NCBI GenBank assembly: GCA_021298935.1
Contig: JAJTHR010000220.1
Span: 1-5,831, forward strand
Source of the DNA: Parachlamydia sp.
Lineage (GTDB): Bacteria; Chlamydiota; Chlamydiia; Chlamydiales; Parachlamydiaceae
Reading direction: 5' to 3'
DNA: 5,831 nt
The notes beneath the pieces were generated by a model. That model had not been told where the DNA came from and ran no database searches. It saw only the letters and a list, made by a program, of their open reading frames with translations. Positions 5,678 through 5,831 of this stretch are shown here, one piece after another; positions within the stretch are counted from its first letter, which is position 1; each line of letters opens with the position of its first letter. A program made the translations under genes and the position numbers.

Positions 5678-5831
5678 CATTTCCCAAAAATAAAATCATA
5701 AAGTTGACTTGTGATCACCTTCATCTTTAAAAGATCTCTCCTTGTTGATATTCAAAGATATCAACTTCGAAAAGATCTTTTAAATCTGAAGCGCTGACAA
5801 GTCAACTTTATGGTTTTATTTTTGGGAAATG
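5678..5831. mobile_element. MITE-like nested palindrome with 35-bp terminal inverted repeats
   Basis: The left arm 5678-5712 (begins CATTTCCCAAAAATAAAA) and the right arm 5797-5831 (ends TTTTATTTTTGGGAAATG) are complementary at 34 of 35 positions; the only exception, T5696 against G5813, would be a wobble pair in plus-strand RNA. Inside lie further nested arms: CTTCA (5719-5723) with TGAAG (5787-5791), TTTAAAAGATCT (5726-5737) with AGATCTTTTAAA (5773-5784), and GTTGATAT (5744-5751) with ATATCAAC (5758-5765) around a six-base loop. The element carries no open reading frame. It reaches the last base of the window, so it may be longer, and its right target-site duplication cannot be seen. The layout fits a miniature inverted-repeat transposable element moved by a transposase elsewhere; a hairpin-forming intergenic repeat or a long structured RNA are alternatives. 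Confidence 0.6.

Noticed and set aside
5649..5693. A 14-codon frame MKKTQKFIYTISQK that runs into the left arm of the palindrome, like the start of a gene cut by an insertion.
   Set aside because: It has no ribosome binding site and lies in A-rich DNA where such frames arise by chance. Without sequence beyond the element, an interrupted gene cannot be shown.
5678..5831. Reading the palindrome as part of a CRISPR array or as a simple terminator.
   Set aside because: There are no regularly spaced direct repeats, and the arms are far longer and less GC-rich than a terminator, with no T-run at a suitable place.

Overview
The window holds four confidently called genes, one small probable gene and an AT-rich 3' flank that ends in a large palindromic element. 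Base composition is moderately AT-rich, genes are spaced by AT-rich gaps, and recognisable AAGG-type ribosome binding sites precede most starts. Together with a probable signature phosphatase of the kind used by intracellular bacteria against eukaryotic hosts, this suggests an amoeba-associated or otherwise intracellular bacterium. An environmental member of the Chlamydiae (Waddlia/Parachlamydia-like) is my best guess and Legionellales an alternative. No marker gene settles it.

Region 1 (1-878): the 3' part or whole of a DUF2156 / LPG-synthase C-terminal-like protein, the GNAT-fold aminoacyl-transferase domain of MprF-type lysyl-phosphatidylglycerol synthases. The reading frame is open to the left window edge.

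Region 2 (879-2997): a well-formed sigma70-type promoter (TTGAAA, 17 nt, TACAAT) precedes a two-gene operon. The first gene encodes a class I glutamine amidotransferase-like peptidase C26 (gamma-glutamyl-GABA hydrolase type). The second encodes a 12-helix APC-family amino acid/polyamine permease. They overlap by four bases (TTGA, start TTG nested in stop TGA), which implies translational coupling. The pair looks like uptake plus hydrolysis of gamma-glutamyl compounds, or amine/amino-acid exchange.

Region 3 (2998-3348): a 52-residue minus-strand gene converges on the permease and encodes a small exported peptide with a C-terminal CxxC. It is divergent from the large gene to its right. The 170-base divergent gap contains two adjacent near-palindromes that overlap the probable promoter of the large gene.

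Region 4 (3349-5501): a 702-residue protein of no family I recognise over its full length. It has one hydrophobic segment near the N terminus. Near the C terminus, a hydrophobic strand is followed by C-K-E-N-I-D-R-G-G-M. This fits the CX5R catalytic P-loop of cysteine phosphatases, and particularly the CKxxxDR-x-x-M form seen in SopB/IpgD, SidF and inositol polyphosphate 4-phosphatases. I read it as a candidate, previously unnamed phosphoinositide or protein phosphatase effector. A perfect 18-bp stem-loop follows the stop codon.

Region 5 (5502-5831): no gene. It holds an imperfect hairpin and then a roughly 154-base nested palindrome with 35-bp terminal arms (34 of 35 complementary), reaching the last base of the window. 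It looks like a MITE or another mobile palindromic repeat.
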